Assembly: GCF_900107045.1 (NCBI RefSeq)
Contig: NZ_FNON01000008.1
Coordinates: 62,001 to 126,000 of the forward strand
Direction of reading: 5' to 3'
Length of the DNA: 64,000 bases
Origin: Amycolatopsis xylanica
GTDB taxonomy: Bacteria; Actinomycetota; Actinomycetes; Mycobacteriales; Pseudonocardiaceae
The position numbers and the translations under genes are program-made. This document shows, piece after piece, positions 17,911-26,646 of this stretch (position 1 is the stretch's first letter; each line of letters starts with the position of its first letter). The notes beneath the pieces were generated by a model. It was given only the letters and a program-made list of their open reading frames with translations. It was not told the origin of the DNA and made no database searches.

Positions 17911-17972
17911 GCCGGGCCGGGCCGGGCGGGGCGAGGCGAGGCGAGGCGAGGCGGGGCGGGGCGGGGGGCGGG
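17911..17972 (+). other. G-rich tract downstream of the oligopeptide transporter operon
   Basis: More than ten runs of three or four G separated by one or two bases occur on the plus strand, including GCGAGGCGAGGCGAGGCGGG. The tract can form G-quadruplexes on the plus strand. It directly follows the last stop codon of the minus-strand ABC operon and could influence its 3' end. Confidence 0.55.
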
Positions 17973-17973
17973 C

Positions 17974-18987
17974 TTAGTCGGATTCGGGGATTACTTGGCG
18001 GGACTCGGGGAAGTGGCAGGCGGCCAGGTGGCCGGAGGTGGCCGAGGTGAGCTGGACCAGCGGTGGTTCCTCCGACGCGCAGATGTCCTGGGCCTTCCAG
18101 CAGCGGGTGCGGAAGCGGCAGCCCGACGGCGGGTTGATCGGGGACGGGACGTCGCCGGTGAGGCGGATGCGTTCGCGGTGGGCCTCGCTGTCGGGGTCGG
18201 CTTCGGGGACCGAAGACAGCAGGGCGTGGGTGTACGGGTGCTGGGGATTGCCGTAGAGGTCGGCGCGGTCGGCCACCTCCACGATCTTGCCGAGGTACAT
18301 GACCGCGATGCGCTGGGAGAAGTGGCGGACCACCGCGAGGTCGTGGGCGATGAAGACGAACGCGATGCCGAGGTCCCTTTGCAGGCGCTGCAACAGGTTG
18401 ACGACCTGGGCCTGGATCGAAACGTCCAATGCGGACACCGGCTCGTCCGCGACGATCAGGCGGGGTTCGAGTGCCAGTGCGCGGGCGACGCCGATGCGCT
18501 GGCGCTGGCCGCCGGAGAACTCGTGCGGGTAGCGGTTGTAGTGCTCGGGGTTGAGGCCGACCGTCTCGAGGAGCTCCTGGACGCGCTTCTTGCGGCCGCC
18601 GGGCGGGTCGATGTCGTTGACCTCCATGGGGCCCGCGACGATGGACCCGACCGTGTGGCGGGGGTTCAGCGACGAATACGGGTCCTGGAAGATCATCTGG
18701 ATCTCGGACCGGATGGGGGCCAGTTCCTTGCGCGAGGAGTGCGTGATGTCGCGCCCGGCGTAGGTGATCTTGCCCGCCGTCGGTTCGAGGAGGCGGGCCA
18801 GCAGACGGCCGGTGGTCGACTTGCCGCAGCCGGATTCGCCGACCAGGCCGAAGGACTCGCCTTCGTGGACGGTCAGGTCGATGCCGTCGACGGCCTGCAC
18901 CGAGCCGACACGGCGCTTGAAGATGGCGCCGCCGCGGACCGGGAAGTGCATCGTGAGGCCACGAGCTTCAAGGAGGGGCTCAGTCAT
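17974..18987 (-). CDS. oppF: Oligopeptide ABC transporter ATP-binding protein (OppF/DppF-like)
   Basis: This is the second ATPase of a peptide importer. It has Walker A GESGCGKST (about residue 50), Q-loop FQDPYSSLNPR, signature FSGGQRQRIGVARAL and Walker B LIVADEPVSALD. The C-terminal oligopeptide-type extension has a Cys-rich GCRFRTRCWKAQDIC cluster typical of OppD/OppF pairs. Its ATG overlaps the OppD stop (ATGA), so it is translationally coupled. It is the last gene of the operon. Peptide or dipeptide specificity cannot be decided from sequence. Confidence 0.9.
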   Translation of the reverse strand: MTEPLLEARGLTMHFPVRGGAIFKRRVGSVQAVDGIDLTVHEGESFGLVGESGCGKSTTGRLLARLLEPTAGKITYAGRDITHSSRKELAPIRSEIQMIFQDPYSSLNPRHTVGSIVAGPMEVNDIDPPGGRKKRVQELLETVGLNPEHYNRYPHEFSGGQRQRIGVARALALEPRLIVADEPVSALDVSIQAQVVNLLQRLQRDLGIAFVFIAHDLAVVRHFSQRIAVMYLGKIVEVADRADLYGNPQHPYTHALLSSVPEADPDSEAHRERIRLTGDVPSPINPPSGCRFRTRCWKAQDICASEEPPLVQLTSATSGHLAACHFPESRQVIPESD

Positions 18988-19970
18988 CGCAGGGCCTCCT
19001 TGTCCGTAGTGGACAGATGGCAGGCCGCGGCGTGCTTGAGGTCAGGCGACAAGAGTGGACGCTCCGTGGTGCACAGGTTTCCGGGTACGCGGCCGACGTG
19101 GTCGCAGCGCGGGTTGAACGGGCAGCCGGTGGGCAGGTCGATCAGGCTCGGCGGGGTGCCGCGCACCGGGACCAGCGGGACGTCGACGTCGCCGCTGAGG
19201 TGCGGGATCGACGCGAGCAGGCCCCAGCTGTACGGGTGCGACGGCGTGTTCAGCACCTCGCGCACGGTGCCGCGCTCGACCGAGCGGCCCGCGTACATCA
19301 CCAGCACGTCGTCGGCCATCTGCGCGACCACGCCCATGTCGTGCGTGATCAGGATGATCGAGGTCTCGAACTCGGCCTGCAGCTCGCGCAGCAGGTCGAG
19401 GATCTGGGCCTGCACGGTGACGTCGAGCGCGGTGGTCGGCTCGTCGGCGATGAGCAGGTCGGGGTCGCAGCACAGCGCGATCGCGATCATCGCGCGCTGG
19501 CGCATGCCGCCGGAGAACTGGTGCGGGTAGTCCGAGGCGCGCCTGGCCGGGATGCCGACCTTGCCGAGCATGTCGGCCGCGCGCTTGCGGGCGTCGCGTT
19601 TGGACGCTCCGGTGTGGCGGCGATAGGTCTCCGCGATCTGCTCGCCGATCGTGTAATACGGCGAAAGCGAGGTCAGCGGGTCCTGGAAGATCATCGAGAT
19701 CCGGTTGCCGCGCAGCTTGCGCATCGACGACTCCGAGGCCGAGGTCAGGTCGATCCCGTCGAACAGGATCTCGCCGCCGATCTCGGTCTTCTCGGGGTTG
19801 TGCAGCCCGAGTATCGCCATGTTCGACACGCTCTTGCCGGAGCCGGACTCGCCGACGATGCCGAGCGTGCGGCCCTTGATCAGGTCGAACGACAACCCGT
19901 CGACGGCCTTGACCACACCGTCCTCTGTGGAGAAGTGCACTTTCAAGTCGCGCACGGAAAGCAGGCTCAT
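18984..19970 (-). CDS. oppD: Oligopeptide ABC transporter ATP-binding protein (OppD/DppD-like)
   Basis: The first importer ATPase is 328 residues, starting MSLLSVRDLKVHF. It has Walker A GESGSGKSV, signature FSGGMRQRAMIAIAL, Walker B LLIADEPTTALD and a C-terminal GCPFNPRCDH oligopeptide motif. The start at 19970 overlaps the permease stop by one base. The open frame continues upstream inside the permease gene, but only as a shadow. Signature and Walker motifs are intact, so it should be an active ATPase. Confidence 0.9.
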   Translation of the reverse strand: MSLLSVRDLKVHFSTEDGVVKAVDGLSFDLIKGRTLGIVGESGSGKSVSNMAILGLHNPEKTEIGGEILFDGIDLTSASESSMRKLRGNRISMIFQDPLTSLSPYYTIGEQIAETYRRHTGASKRDARKRAADMLGKVGIPARRASDYPHQFSGGMRQRAMIAIALCCDPDLLIADEPTTALDVTVQAQILDLLRELQAEFETSIILITHDMGVVAQMADDVLVMYAGRSVERGTVREVLNTPSHPYSWGLLASIPHLSGDVDVPLVPVRGTPPSLIDLPTGCPFNPRCDHVGRVPGNLCTTERPLLSPDLKHAAACHLSTTDKEALR

Positions 19971-20950
19971 CAGGCCACCTTGATTCGCGGGTCGATCACG
20001 GCGTAGACGATGTCGACGACGATGTTGGCCACCACCACCGCGGTCGCGGCGAGCAGCACCACGCCCATCATCATCGGCAGGTCCGAGGCGAACACGGAGT
20101 TCACCGCGAGCTGCCCGACACCGATCAGGCCGAACGAGGTCTCGGTGATGATCGCACCGGCGAACAGCACGGCGATGTCGAGACCGAGGATCGTCGCGAT
20201 AGGACTCATCGCGCCGCGGAACGCGTGCTTGACGTACACCTCGCGGGTGCTCAAGCCCTTGGCGCGCACCGTCCTGATGTAGTCCTCGTTGAGCACGTCC
20301 ACCATGGACGATCGTGTCAGCCGCGCGTAGTACGCGGTGTGGATGATCGCCAGGCAGGTCCACGGCAGGATCAGCCCGGTGACCCACTGGGCCGGACTGT
20401 CGAAAAAGGACGTGTACGTCGGCCGAGGCAGCAGGTCCGAGCTGTACACGAAGATGTAGAGGAAGAACGGCGCCATCACGTAGATCTGCATCGAGCCGCC
20501 GAGCAGCGCGAAGATCATCGAGATCTTGTCGGCGAGCTTTCCCTTGCGCAGCGCGGCGAGCATGCCCAGCCCGACGCCGAAGATCAGGAACAGCACCACC
20601 GCGCCGATGGCCAGCGAGATCGTCACCGGCAGCCGGTCGAGCACCGTGTCGAGCACCGGCTCCTTGTTGACGAAGGAGTAGCCGAGGCACGGCGCGTCGC
20701 ACGGCTTGTCGCCGATGACCCGCCCGGCGAAGATCCCGCCGATGAACACCAGGTACTGCTGCCAGACCGGCTGGTCCAGCCCGAGGTCACGGCGGATCTG
20801 CTCGACCAGCACGGGTGTGCAGGACTTGCCGCAGGACAGCGCGGCGACCTCATTGCCGGGTACGGCGAAGAAGAGCAGGAACGTGATGGCGCTGATGATC
20901 AACAGGATGACCACGGCGCCCAGCACCCTGCGTGCCAGGAAAGCCAACAT
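19970..20950 (-). CDS. oppB: Oligopeptide ABC transporter permease (OppB/DppB-like)
   Basis: This integral membrane permease has about six spans. The first is VVILLIISAITFLLFFAVPG near the N-terminus. The cytosolic EAA-type loop reads YIRTVRAKGLSTREVYVKHAFRGAM (about residues 230-255), which docks the ATPases. A periplasmic Cys-containing insert (CGKSCTPV and CDAPCLG) could be disulfide-linked. A perfect 23-bp hairpin precedes it in the 84-base gap after the binding-protein gene. Confidence 0.9.
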   Translation of the reverse strand: MLAFLARRVLGAVVILLIISAITFLLFFAVPGNEVAALSCGKSCTPVLVEQIRRDLGLDQPVWQQYLVFIGGIFAGRVIGDKPCDAPCLGYSFVNKEPVLDTVLDRLPVTISLAIGAVVLFLIFGVGLGMLAALRKGKLADKISMIFALLGGSMQIYVMAPFFLYIFVYSSDLLPRPTYTSFFDSPAQWVTGLILPWTCLAIIHTAYYARLTRSSMVDVLNEDYIRTVRAKGLSTREVYVKHAFRGAMSPIATILGLDIAVLFAGAIITETSFGLIGVGQLAVNSVFASDLPMMMGVVLLAATAVVVANIVVDIVYAVIDPRIKVA

Positions 20951-20972
20951 CGGGGGGATTCTCTCCGGAAAC

Positions 20973-21027
20973 GCCAGCTGTCGACAGGTGGTGCCGTCTT
21001 TTCAGGCACCACCTGTCGACAGCTGGC
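20973..21027. repeat. Perfect 23-bp hairpin inside the opp operon
   Basis: The arms are exact complements (GCCAGCTGTCGACAGGTGG and onward) around a 9-base loop containing TTTT. It sits between the substrate-binding protein gene and the downstream permease. It is well placed to protect the 3' end of the binding-protein message or to reduce read-through, giving excess binding protein over transporter. Confidence 0.8.
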
Positions 21028-21034
21028 TAAGGGG

Positions 21035-22789
21035 TCAGGACTTCAGGAAGAGGTTCGCGAAGTTCAGCACGCCGTGCGTGTCGACGGACGCGCCGCCGAC
21101 GTTCGTGCCGGACATGATGAGCCGCCGCGTGTAGGCGTACGGGATCGCCGGGACCTTCTCCATGATCTTGGCGTCGAGCTTGGAGAACTCGTCACCCTGC
21201 TTGATCGGGTCGTCGATCGCCAGGATGCGGTCGATCTCCTTGTTGATCTCCGGGTCGTTGAAGTGCGAGTTGTTCGGGCGGCCGTCACCGATCTTGCGGC
21301 CGTCGTAGATCTCCGGGTAGACCGTCACGCCGGTCGGCCAGTCCGCCGCCCACGAGGACCAGTACAGGTCCAGGTTGTTGTTGACGGTGTCACGGGCGTC
21401 GTTGAACGTCTTCGGCTGCATCGGGATCTTCTCGACCTTGAAGCCGGCCTTCTCGAGGCCGTCCGCGATGGCGAGCGCTTCCTTCTCCCGGTTCGGCTGC
21501 TGGCTGTAGCCGAAGGAGATCGACTGGCCGAGCTTGCCGGCGTCGGTCAGCATCTTCTTGGCCTTCTCCGGGTCACCCTTGGGGTTGACGTCGGTGATGC
21601 CGGGCAGGTCGTACTTCTTCCAGCCGAGGTTGGCGGGCGAGCCGAGCGTGGTCGACAGGTCGCCGTAGAACGGGCCGCCGTTGGTCTGGCGCGCCTGCTC
21701 CTTCGGGAACGCGGTGAGCAGCGCCTTGCGCACGTTCACGTCGGTGATGCGGGTGGTGTTGATCGAGTAGACCTCGGACGCCGAGGTCGCGACGTCGAGC
21801 ACCTGCGCCTTGAGCTTCGGGTCGTTCATGACCTGGTCGATGCGCTCGGCGGGCACCGAGTGGTACAGCGCGGTGGCGTTCTTGTCGTCGCCGGCGCCGG
21901 CGGTCAGCCGGTCGGTGATCTCCGGGGGCAGCGGGCCGAAGTTGATGGTGAAGCCGTCGACGAACTGGTGCCGGATCGGGTCGGTGTTCGGGTCCCAGAA
22001 CTCGTTCTTGACGAGCTTCAGCGACTTGTCGACAACGTGCGACTCGATCTTGTACGGGCCGTTGGTCGGCGGGTTGGCGTCGAGGCCTTCCTTGCTGTCC
22101 TTGGCCTTCTGCACCGGCACGGTGGTGCCGAGCGCCGCGGCGAACGGGAAGTCCGGGTGCGGCTTGGGCAGCTTGAAGATGATGGTCTTGTCGTCGGGAA
22201 CCTCGATCTTGTCGTTCCCGAGCTCCTTGCCGTCGTACGGGCCGTTGTAGACCTTCGAGAACTCTTCCGAGTCGGCCAGCCAGGTCTGGATGTACGGGAA
22301 GCCGCGGTTGTACTTCTCGTAGAACGAGCGCTCGACGGCCCACTTGAAGTCGGCGGCCACGATCGGCGTGCCGTCGGAGTGCTTGATGCCGTCCTTCAGC
22401 GTGTACTTCCAGGTCTTGCCGCCGTCGGTGGACTCACCGGTGTTGGTGGCCAGGTCGCCGACCAGCGTCGTCTTGTCGCCCTCGATCTTGTACATGGTCA
22501 GGCGGCGCGAGATCAGCTCGGAGATGGTCTGGTCCGGCGAGGTCTGCATCTGGCCCGGGTCGTAGTGGGTCTGGTCCTGGCGCCACAGCGCGGTGATCGT
22601 GCCACCCTTGCGCGAGCCGGGGACTTCCTTGGCCGGGCCCTTCGACTGGGACCCGTCCTTGTCGAGGGAGACCTTGCTGACCTCGTTCTTGGGCGCGTCG
22701 GTGGTCCCCGAGTTCTGGCCACCGGCGCTGCAGCCGCCGACGAGCAGCGACGCGGCCATCGCGACGCCGACGATCTTCTTCGGTTTCAT
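21035..22789 (-). CDS. oppA: Oligopeptide ABC transporter substrate-binding lipoprotein (family 5)
   Basis: A lipobox LVGGC (Cys20) ends the signal peptide, so the protein is anchored outside the membrane. The 584-residue family-5 solute-binding fold shows LISRRLTMY, DGTPIVAADFKWAVERSF and WDPNTDPIRHQFVDGF, typical of peptide-binding proteins. AGGGAGA precedes the ATG. It lies between the two permease genes rather than first in the operon, with 16 bases to OppC. The ligand is unknown; short peptides are expected. Confidence 0.9.
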   Translation of the reverse strand: MKPKKIVGVAMAASLLVGGCSAGGQNSGTTDAPKNEVSKVSLDKDGSQSKGPAKEVPGSRKGGTITALWRQDQTHYDPGQMQTSPDQTISELISRRLTMYKIEGDKTTLVGDLATNTGESTDGGKTWKYTLKDGIKHSDGTPIVAADFKWAVERSFYEKYNRGFPYIQTWLADSEEFSKVYNGPYDGKELGNDKIEVPDDKTIIFKLPKPHPDFPFAAALGTTVPVQKAKDSKEGLDANPPTNGPYKIESHVVDKSLKLVKNEFWDPNTDPIRHQFVDGFTINFGPLPPEITDRLTAGAGDDKNATALYHSVPAERIDQVMNDPKLKAQVLDVATSASEVYSINTTRITDVNVRKALLTAFPKEQARQTNGGPFYGDLSTTLGSPANLGWKKYDLPGITDVNPKGDPEKAKKMLTDAGKLGQSISFGYSQQPNREKEALAIADGLEKAGFKVEKIPMQPKTFNDARDTVNNNLDLYWSSWAADWPTGVTVYPEIYDGRKIGDGRPNNSHFNDPEINKEIDRILAIDDPIKQGDEFSKLDAKIMEKVPAIPYAYTRRLIMSGTNVGGASVDTHGVLNFANLFLKS

Positions 22790-22805
22790 CTGTCTCCCTG
22801 ACTTC

Positions 22806-23819
22806 TTAACGGTGTGACTTCGGGTCGAGCGCGTCGCGGACGGAATCCCCGAGCAGGTTGAAGGCGAGCACGAAAATGATGAGCGCGATGCCGGGGAAGG
22901 TCAGATAGGTGATGTCGGCCTTGATGTAGTCGCCGCCGTCGTGGATCATCCGGCCCCAGTCGGGCGTCGGCTCGACCATCCCGACGCCCAGGTAGGACAG
23001 CGCGGCCTCGGTGGTCACCATCGCGGGCACGTCCAGCGTCGCGACGATCAGGATCGGCGTGATCAGGTTCGGCAGCAGCTCCTTGAAGATGATCCGCCGC
23101 GAACCGGCGCCGGACACCCGCGCGGCCTCGATGAACTCGCGCTCCCGCAGCGAGAGCACCTGGCCGCGCAGCAGCCGCGCGACCCGCGTCCAGCCGAAGA
23201 CCGAGAGCACCAGCACCAGCGAGATGACCCGCAGCCAGATCGGCGCCTCCTTGCCGGGCGCGATGAACAGCGCGAGCGCGATCGGCATGAACGCCAGGTA
23301 GAACAGGGTCGACGGGATGGCCAGCAGCACGTCGATGACCCGGCCGATGAAGTAGTCGGCCTTGCCGCCCAGGTAGCCGGCGGCGATGCCGACGATGGCG
23401 CCGAACGCGGTGACGATGAAGACCACGACCAGCGCGATCAGCAGCGAGGTCCGGATGCCGTAGACCAGCTGCATCAGCACGTCACGGCCCAGTTTCGGCT
23501 CGAGGCCGAACCAGAACTCGCCGTCGATGCCGCCGTTGGGCTTCACCGGGATGCCGGTGTCGGTCAGCAGGCCGGGCCGGTCGAGGCCGTAGTGGGTGTA
23601 CGGATCCTTGCCGTACAGCCAGGAGATGACCGGCGCGCCGAGCCCGATGACGAAGTAGAAGAGCACGACGCAGGCCGAGATCACGCCCGCTTTGTCGCGG
23701 CGGAACCTGCGCCAGGCGAGTTGCCCGGGCGAACGGCCTGGTGGTGGCTTTTTGACACCTGTGGTGGTCACCTCGGCGACGGCGGCAGGCGTCACCTCGG
23801 CGGAAAACAGCTCGGACAC
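22806..23819 (-). CDS. oppC: Oligopeptide ABC transporter permease (OppC/DppC-like)
   Basis: The first gene of the importer operon has the OppC N-terminal cytosolic segment with LAWRRFRRDKAGVIS before span one. Five further spans follow, with the EAA loop EFIEAARVSGAGSRRIIFKELLPN (about two thirds in). The GTG at 23819 follows AGGGGAGAA closely. A TTG at 23846 is an alternative start but would lie almost at the predicted transcript start. The closing GDSVRDALDPK is characteristic of the family. Confidence 0.85.
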   Translation of the reverse strand: MSELFSAEVTPAAVAEVTTTGVKKPPPGRSPGQLAWRRFRRDKAGVISACVVLFYFVIGLGAPVISWLYGKDPYTHYGLDRPGLLTDTGIPVKPNGGIDGEFWFGLEPKLGRDVLMQLVYGIRTSLLIALVVVFIVTAFGAIVGIAAGYLGGKADYFIGRVIDVLLAIPSTLFYLAFMPIALALFIAPGKEAPIWLRVISLVLVLSVFGWTRVARLLRGQVLSLREREFIEAARVSGAGSRRIIFKELLPNLITPILIVATLDVPAMVTTEAALSYLGVGMVEPTPDWGRMIHDGGDYIKADITYLTFPGIALIIFVLAFNLLGDSVRDALDPKSHR

Positions 23820-23859
23820 TTCTCCCCTGTCACCCGCATGCGTCAAAGAACGGGCGGAA

Positions 23860-23888
23860 ATTTACGGTCCCGAGGATAGGGGCGTCAA
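23860..23888 (-). promoter_or_regulatory. Candidate promoter of the opp operon
   Basis: On the minus strand TTGACG and GTAAAT are spaced by 17 bases, ending about 15 bases before the earliest possible start. Upstream are AACCA-CCGA-TGGTT and the palindrome GGCCATGGCC (23921-23930), either of which could bind a regulator. Confidence 0.45.
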
Positions 23889-23972
23889 CCACCGATGGTT
23901 GGTTTTCCAGGTTACGAAATGGCCATGGCCGGTAATTAAGCGATTTCTTAGGGTAATTACACCCGAAAGCGT

Positions 23973-24998
23973 TTACCCGTTTTCGGCGGCCAGCCCGATG
24001 GCGACGTCGATGATCATGTCCTCCTGACCGCCGACCAGCCCCAGGTCACCGCACTTGCGCAGGATTTCGTGGGCGGGCACTTTGTACCGCTCCGCCGCGC
24101 GCTCGGCGTGCAGCAGGAAGCTCGAGTAGACGCCCGCCCAGCCCTGCACGATCGCGTTGCGATCCATTTTCGGCCATCGGTGCAGGTAGGGCCGCACGAC
24201 TTCCTCGGCGGCGCTGGTCACGGCGAGCACGTCGAGGCCGGTTTCGATACCCATCCGGTCGAACACGGCGGCCAGCACTTCGGTAGGGGAATTACCCGAC
24301 CCGGCGCCGAGCGCGCACAGCGACCCGTCGATGTAGCGGACCCCGGACTCGTACGCGAGTACCGAATTGGCTACCCCGAGTGACAGGTTCTGGTGGCCGT
24401 GATAACCGACCCAGGCCTCGTCGCCGACCTCGGCGACGAGCGCCTCGAACCGGGCCTTCGCCTCGTGCATGAGCAGCGCGCCCGCGGAGTCGGTGACGTA
24501 GGCGGCCTGACACCCGGCGTCGACCATGATCCGCGCCTGCTTCGCGAGGTTCTCCGGTGGCGTCCGGTGGGCCATCATCAGGAACCCGGCCGTCTCCATC
24601 CCCAGCTCGCGGGCGACACCGAAATGCTGGGGCGAGACGTCGGCCTCGGTGCAGTGGGTGGCGACCCTGACCATGTCGGCGCCGGCGTCGCGGGCGCGGC
24701 GAAGATCGTCGGCGGTGCCGATGCCGGGCACGAGCAGCACCGCGATCTTGGCCAGCTTCGCCTCGTCGCGGGCGGCCGCGATGAGCTTCAGCTCGTCGGT
24801 GCGGGAGAAGCCGTAGTTGAACGACGAACCGCCGAGGCCGTCACCATGGGTCACCTCGATGACGCCTGCCCCGGCCGCGTCGAGCGCGCGAACGGTGTCG
24901 CGCACTTGGGTTTCGGTGAATTGATGTGCCATCGCGTGACTGCCGTCGCGCAAGGTGGTGTCGACGATGCGGACGTCGTGATCGAATGCCGGTTTCAT
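23973..24998 (-). CDS. dmpG: 4-hydroxy-2-oxovalerate aldolase
   Basis: The enzyme cleaves 4-hydroxy-2-oxoacids to pyruvate and an aldehyde at the end of meta-cleavage pathways. The HMGL-like TIM barrel begins with TTLRDGSHAMAHQFT, which carries the catalytic Arg, Asp and His. The GYHGHQN motif supplies metal-binding histidines. It overlaps the partner dehydrogenase by four bases (ATGA), matching the known channelling complex in which acetaldehyde or propionaldehyde passes between active sites. In cholesterol degraders the homologue is named hsaF. No hydratase or extradiol dioxygenase is beside it in this window. Confidence 0.9.
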   Translation of the reverse strand: MKPAFDHDVRIVDTTLRDGSHAMAHQFTETQVRDTVRALDAAGAGVIEVTHGDGLGGSSFNYGFSRTDELKLIAAARDEAKLAKIAVLLVPGIGTADDLRRARDAGADMVRVATHCTEADVSPQHFGVARELGMETAGFLMMAHRTPPENLAKQARIMVDAGCQAAYVTDSAGALLMHEAKARFEALVAEVGDEAWVGYHGHQNLSLGVANSVLAYESGVRYIDGSLCALGAGSGNSPTEVLAAVFDRMGIETGLDVLAVTSAAEEVVRPYLHRWPKMDRNAIVQGWAGVYSSFLLHAERAAERYKVPAHEILRKCGDLGLVGGQEDMIIDVAIGLAAENG

Positions 24999-25867
24999 GC
25001 GAGCAGCTCCCCCACGCGGACCGCGGCGGCGGTCATGATGTCGAGATTTCCGGCATATTCCGGTAGATAGTCACCGTTTCCTTTGACTTCGAGAAAGAGA
25101 GCGACACGGCCGTTCCCGTCCCAGTCTTCGCGTGGATCGTCGAATTGCGGTTCGGCGCGCAAGGTGTAACCGGGAACGTAGTGCTGGACTTCGGCGACCA
25201 TTTCGTGGACCGACGCGGTGATCGCGTCCCGGTCGGCTTCGGGGGAAATCGCGCAGAACACGGTGTCGCGCATGATCATCGGCGGTTCCACCGGATTCAG
25301 GATGATGATCGCCTTGCCCTTTTCCGCGCCGCCGACCTCGGCGACCGCGCGCGAGGTGACGTGGGTGAACTCGTCGATGTTCGCGCGGGTGCCCGGCCCG
25401 GCGCCGCGTGACGCGACCGAGGCGACGATCTCGGCGTACGGCACCGGTGTGATCCGGGAAACGGCGTGCACCATGGGAATCGTGGCCTGGCCGCCGCAGG
25501 TGATCATCGAGATGTTGGGCGCGTCCAGGTGCTCGCGCAGGTTGACCGGCGGGCACACCATCGGGCCGAGATACGCGGGCGTGAGGTCGATCGCGCGGAC
25601 CCCGGCCTCGGCGTAGCGCGGCGCGTTGGCGAGGTGCGCCTTCGCCGAGGTCGCCTCGAACACCAAGTCCGGCAAGGGATCCTGGTTCAGCAGCCAGTCG
25701 ACGCCATCCGCGGACGCCTTGATCCCCTGCTCCCTGGCACGGGCGAGACCGTCGGATTCGACCACGCCGACCACGTAGCCGACCTCGATCTCCTTGCTGC
25801 GCTTGAGTTTCGTCAGCAGATCGGTGCCGATGTTGCCGGGTCCGACGATGGCCGCGGTGATGGTCAT
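24995..25867 (-). CDS. dmpF: Acetaldehyde dehydrogenase (acylating)
   Basis: This NAD-dependent enzyme converts acetaldehyde or propionaldehyde to its acyl-CoA and partners the aldolase. GPGNIGTDLL near the N-terminus is the Rossmann loop, and MITCGGQATIP carries the catalytic Cys. RANIDEFTHVTSRA and NPVEPPMIMRDTV are family hallmarks. The start at 25867 gives MTITAAIVGPGN. The upstream frame extension lacks conservation and overlaps the PP2C gene. An inverted repeat GGAAC-N8-GTTCC lies 29 bases before the start. It is equivalent to HsaG in steroid-degrading actinomycetes. Confidence 0.9.
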   Translation of the reverse strand: MTITAAIVGPGNIGTDLLTKLKRSKEIEVGYVVGVVESDGLARAREQGIKASADGVDWLLNQDPLPDLVFEATSAKAHLANAPRYAEAGVRAIDLTPAYLGPMVCPPVNLREHLDAPNISMITCGGQATIPMVHAVSRITPVPYAEIVASVASRGAGPGTRANIDEFTHVTSRAVAEVGGAEKGKAIIILNPVEPPMIMRDTVFCAISPEADRDAITASVHEMVAEVQHYVPGYTLRAEPQFDDPREDWDGNGRVALFLEVKGNGDYLPEYAGNLDIMTAAAVRVGELLA

Positions 25868-25896
25868 GCCTCGACTGTCACGCCTGTGCCCGATCA

Positions 25897-25914
25897 GGAA
25901 CAGTCTCTCGTTCC
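25897..25914. promoter_or_regulatory. Operator-like inverted repeat before the aldehyde dehydrogenase gene
   Basis: GGAAC and GTTCC are separated by eight bases in the 49-base gap after the PP2C gene. The half sites resemble those of TetR-type regulators that control aromatic or steroid catabolism, but spacing differs from the KstR consensus. Confidence 0.35.
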
Positions 25915-25916
25915 AC

Positions 25917-26594
25917 TCAGCGGCACGGGACGTCGATGAGCAGGCAGGTGACATTGTCGAAACCGCCGGCGCCGTTGGCCAGCGCGACGAGTTCGGCGGC
26001 GGCGGTCTCCCGATCCGAATAGAGGGCGTTGTGGATCGCTTCGATCTCGACGTAATCGGTGAGGCCGTCCGAGCAGAGCAGATAGCGGTCGCCGGGCAGC
26101 GCGTCGTGCCAGCTGAGATCGGGCTCGTGCGGCTCGGTGCCGCTCTGCAGCGCGCGCATCAGCATGTTGCGGCGCGGGTGCTCCGCCGCTTCCTCGGCGG
26201 TCATCCGGCCCTCGTCGACCAGCGCCTGGACCATTGTGTGGTCGCGGGTGATCTGGCGCAGCTCGCCGTTGCGCAGGAGGTACCCGCGCGAATCGCCGAT
26301 GTGGCCGAGCTGGAAGCGGCTGCCGTCCCAGCGCATCGCGGTCAGCGTGGTGCCGCAGCCGAACGGGGCCCGCTCGTCGAGCCTGCGCGCGATCTCGGCG
26401 ACGACGAAGCCCAGGTCGGTGTCTTCGAACTCGCGCAGCACGTCGATGGCGATCGTGCTGGCCAGGTCGCCGTGCCCGTGCCCGCCCATGCCGTCGGCGA
26501 TGGCCTGCACCTGAGGGGTCAGGTACGCCGAGTCCTCGTTGACCTGGCGGCGGAGTCCGACGTCCGTCGCCATGGTCAGCCCCAATCGTGTCAT
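25917..26594 (-). CDS. PP2C-family Ser/Thr protein phosphatase
   Basis: This soluble 225-residue phosphatase has the metal-binding PP2C motifs in order: NEDS, ADGMGGHGHGD, FGCGTTL, GHIGDSRGYL, CSDGLTD and the final DNVTC. It lacks the membrane anchor of PstP, so it acts in the cytosol. It is transcribed divergently from the methylase-kinase pair, 52 bases apart, and the intervening inverted repeat could control both. It is the natural antagonist of the nearby kinase, an inference from proximity. Confidence 0.9.
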   Translation of the reverse strand: MTRLGLTMATDVGLRRQVNEDSAYLTPQVQAIADGMGGHGHGDLASTIAIDVLREFEDTDLGFVVAEIARRLDERAPFGCGTTLTAMRWDGSRFQLGHIGDSRGYLLRNGELRQITRDHTMVQALVDEGRMTAEEAAEHPRRNMLMRALQSGTEPHEPDLSWHDALPGDRYLLCSDGLTDYVEIEAIHNALYSDRETAAAELVALANGAGGFDNVTCLLIDVPCR

Positions 26595-26621
26595 GACCCC
26601 AGTAGACCAGTTGTGAAGTCA

Positions 26622-26646
26622 GTACACAAGCAGTTAGTCTGTGTAC
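26622..26646. promoter_or_regulatory. Operator-like inverted repeat between PP2C and methylase genes
   Basis: GTACACA and TGTGTAC are separated by eleven bases and run up to the methylase ATG. The position overlaps the expected promoters of both divergent genes. The methylase itself begins with an HTH domain and is a candidate autoregulator. Confidence 0.45.
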
